This document shows, piece after piece, positions 21,021-21,234 of a DNA stretch of 21,234 bases (positions are counted from its first letter, which is position 1; each line of letters starts with the position of its first letter). Where the stretch lies: NCBI GenBank assembly GCA_937991555.1, contig CALKHU010000117.1, positions 1-21,234 on the forward strand, in the 5' to 3' direction. The DNA comes from an uncultured Caulobacter sp. (GTDB lineage: Bacteria > Pseudomonadota > Alphaproteobacteria > Caulobacterales > Caulobacteraceae). Both the position numbers and the translations under genes were made by a program. Below the pieces are notes generated by a model, which was not told the origin of the DNA, did not search any database, and worked only from the letters and a program-made list of their open reading frames with translations.

Positions 21021-21234
21021 TCAGCGGTCCGCCGCCTCCCGCGCCCTGGCCAGGGACGCCGCCAGCCGCTCGCGCGCCTCGTCCCGCCGCCTCGCCCGCT
21101 CTGCGATCCCGGCCCTGAGCGCCGCCAGACGTCCCGCGTCATCTTCGGCCTCGCGCGCAGCGGCGGCGTCGCTGTCGGCGAGCGCGGCCTCGAGGTCGCG
21201 CACCCGCGCCCGCGCCCGTCGCCGCCGGGCCTCC
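21021..21234 (-). CDS. C-terminal end of a coiled-coil protein (partial)
   Basis: The reading frame is open from the window edge to the TGA at 21021-21023, so this is the 3' end of a gene that starts outside the window; the internal GTG at 21203 is not a credible start. The visible 70 residues are almost only Ala, Arg, Glu, Asp and Leu with heptad-like spacing (ARVRDLEAALADSDAAAAREAE, then RRRDEARERLAASLARAREAADR), a long charged coiled coil. The family cannot be named; a cell-envelope or chromosome-associated coiled-coil protein is possible but not supported further. Confidence 0.55.
   Translation of the reverse strand, partial: EARRRRARARVRDLEAALADSDAAAAREAEDDAGRLAALRAGIAERARRRDEARERLAASLARAREAADR

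Overview
The window is very GC-rich, densely coded DNA from an alphaproteobacterium, most likely of the order Caulobacterales (Caulobacter, Phenylobacterium, Brevundimonas or a relative). This rests on an UrcA-family secreted protein, a CarD/CdnL regulator next to a seven-iron ferredoxin, a SUV3-like helicase beside an S4-domain protein, promoter-like sites of the TTGAC(g) type, and intergenic repeats carrying GANTC (CcrM methylation) sites. It is an assignment from gene content, not from a database match. I see no rRNA, tRNA, CRISPR array, insertion sequence or prophage genes.

Layout. 1-2017 (+): the 3' part of a phytase-like/esterase-like gene, translationally coupled to an L-lactate dehydrogenase (lldD). 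2057-2866: a small secreted UrcA protein converging on rpmB (ribosomal protein L28), with a shared two-way terminator. 2970-3919: an HxlR regulator divergent from a carboxymuconolactone-decarboxylase-family gene. 3914-4770: a DUF1080 gene bracketed by two 92-bp direct repeats with CcrM sites. 4888-6546: an exported YtcJ-like amidohydrolase. 6610-10690 (+): housekeeping cluster of SUV3-like helicase, Hsp15-like S4 protein, FdxA and CarD/CdnL, closed by a strong terminator and a long REP-like inverted repeat. 10896-13180: an MpaB-type oxygenase divergent from a TetR regulator, with two matching operator palindromes between them; a DUF938 methyltransferase-like gene overlaps the TetR gene. 13247-14771: hot-dog thioesterase, DUF2239 protein and a membrane-anchored thermonuclease. 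14796-20972 (-): a run of same-strand genes for fatty-acid or other acyl-CoA metabolism (SRPBCC protein, PaaI thioesterase, crotonase, two acyl-CoA dehydrogenases, SDR) preceded by an MFS transporter. 21021-21234: the end of a coiled-coil protein running off the window.

How the parts work together. The helicase, S4 and CarD genes concern RNA, ribosome and transcription functions. The minus-strand block looks like a catabolic operon for an unidentified acyl-CoA substrate: import or export (MFS), oxidation of a hydroxyl or keto group (SDR), alpha,beta-dehydrogenation (two dehydrogenases, one lacking the usual catalytic Glu), a crotonase lacking both usual hydratase glutamates, and thioester release. 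The least ordinary signals are non-coding: the repeat pair around the DUF1080 gene, the twin operators at the oxygenase/TetR divergon, the rpmB 5'-end hairpin and the structured carD leader. I found no clear evidence for a wholly new multi-gene system.
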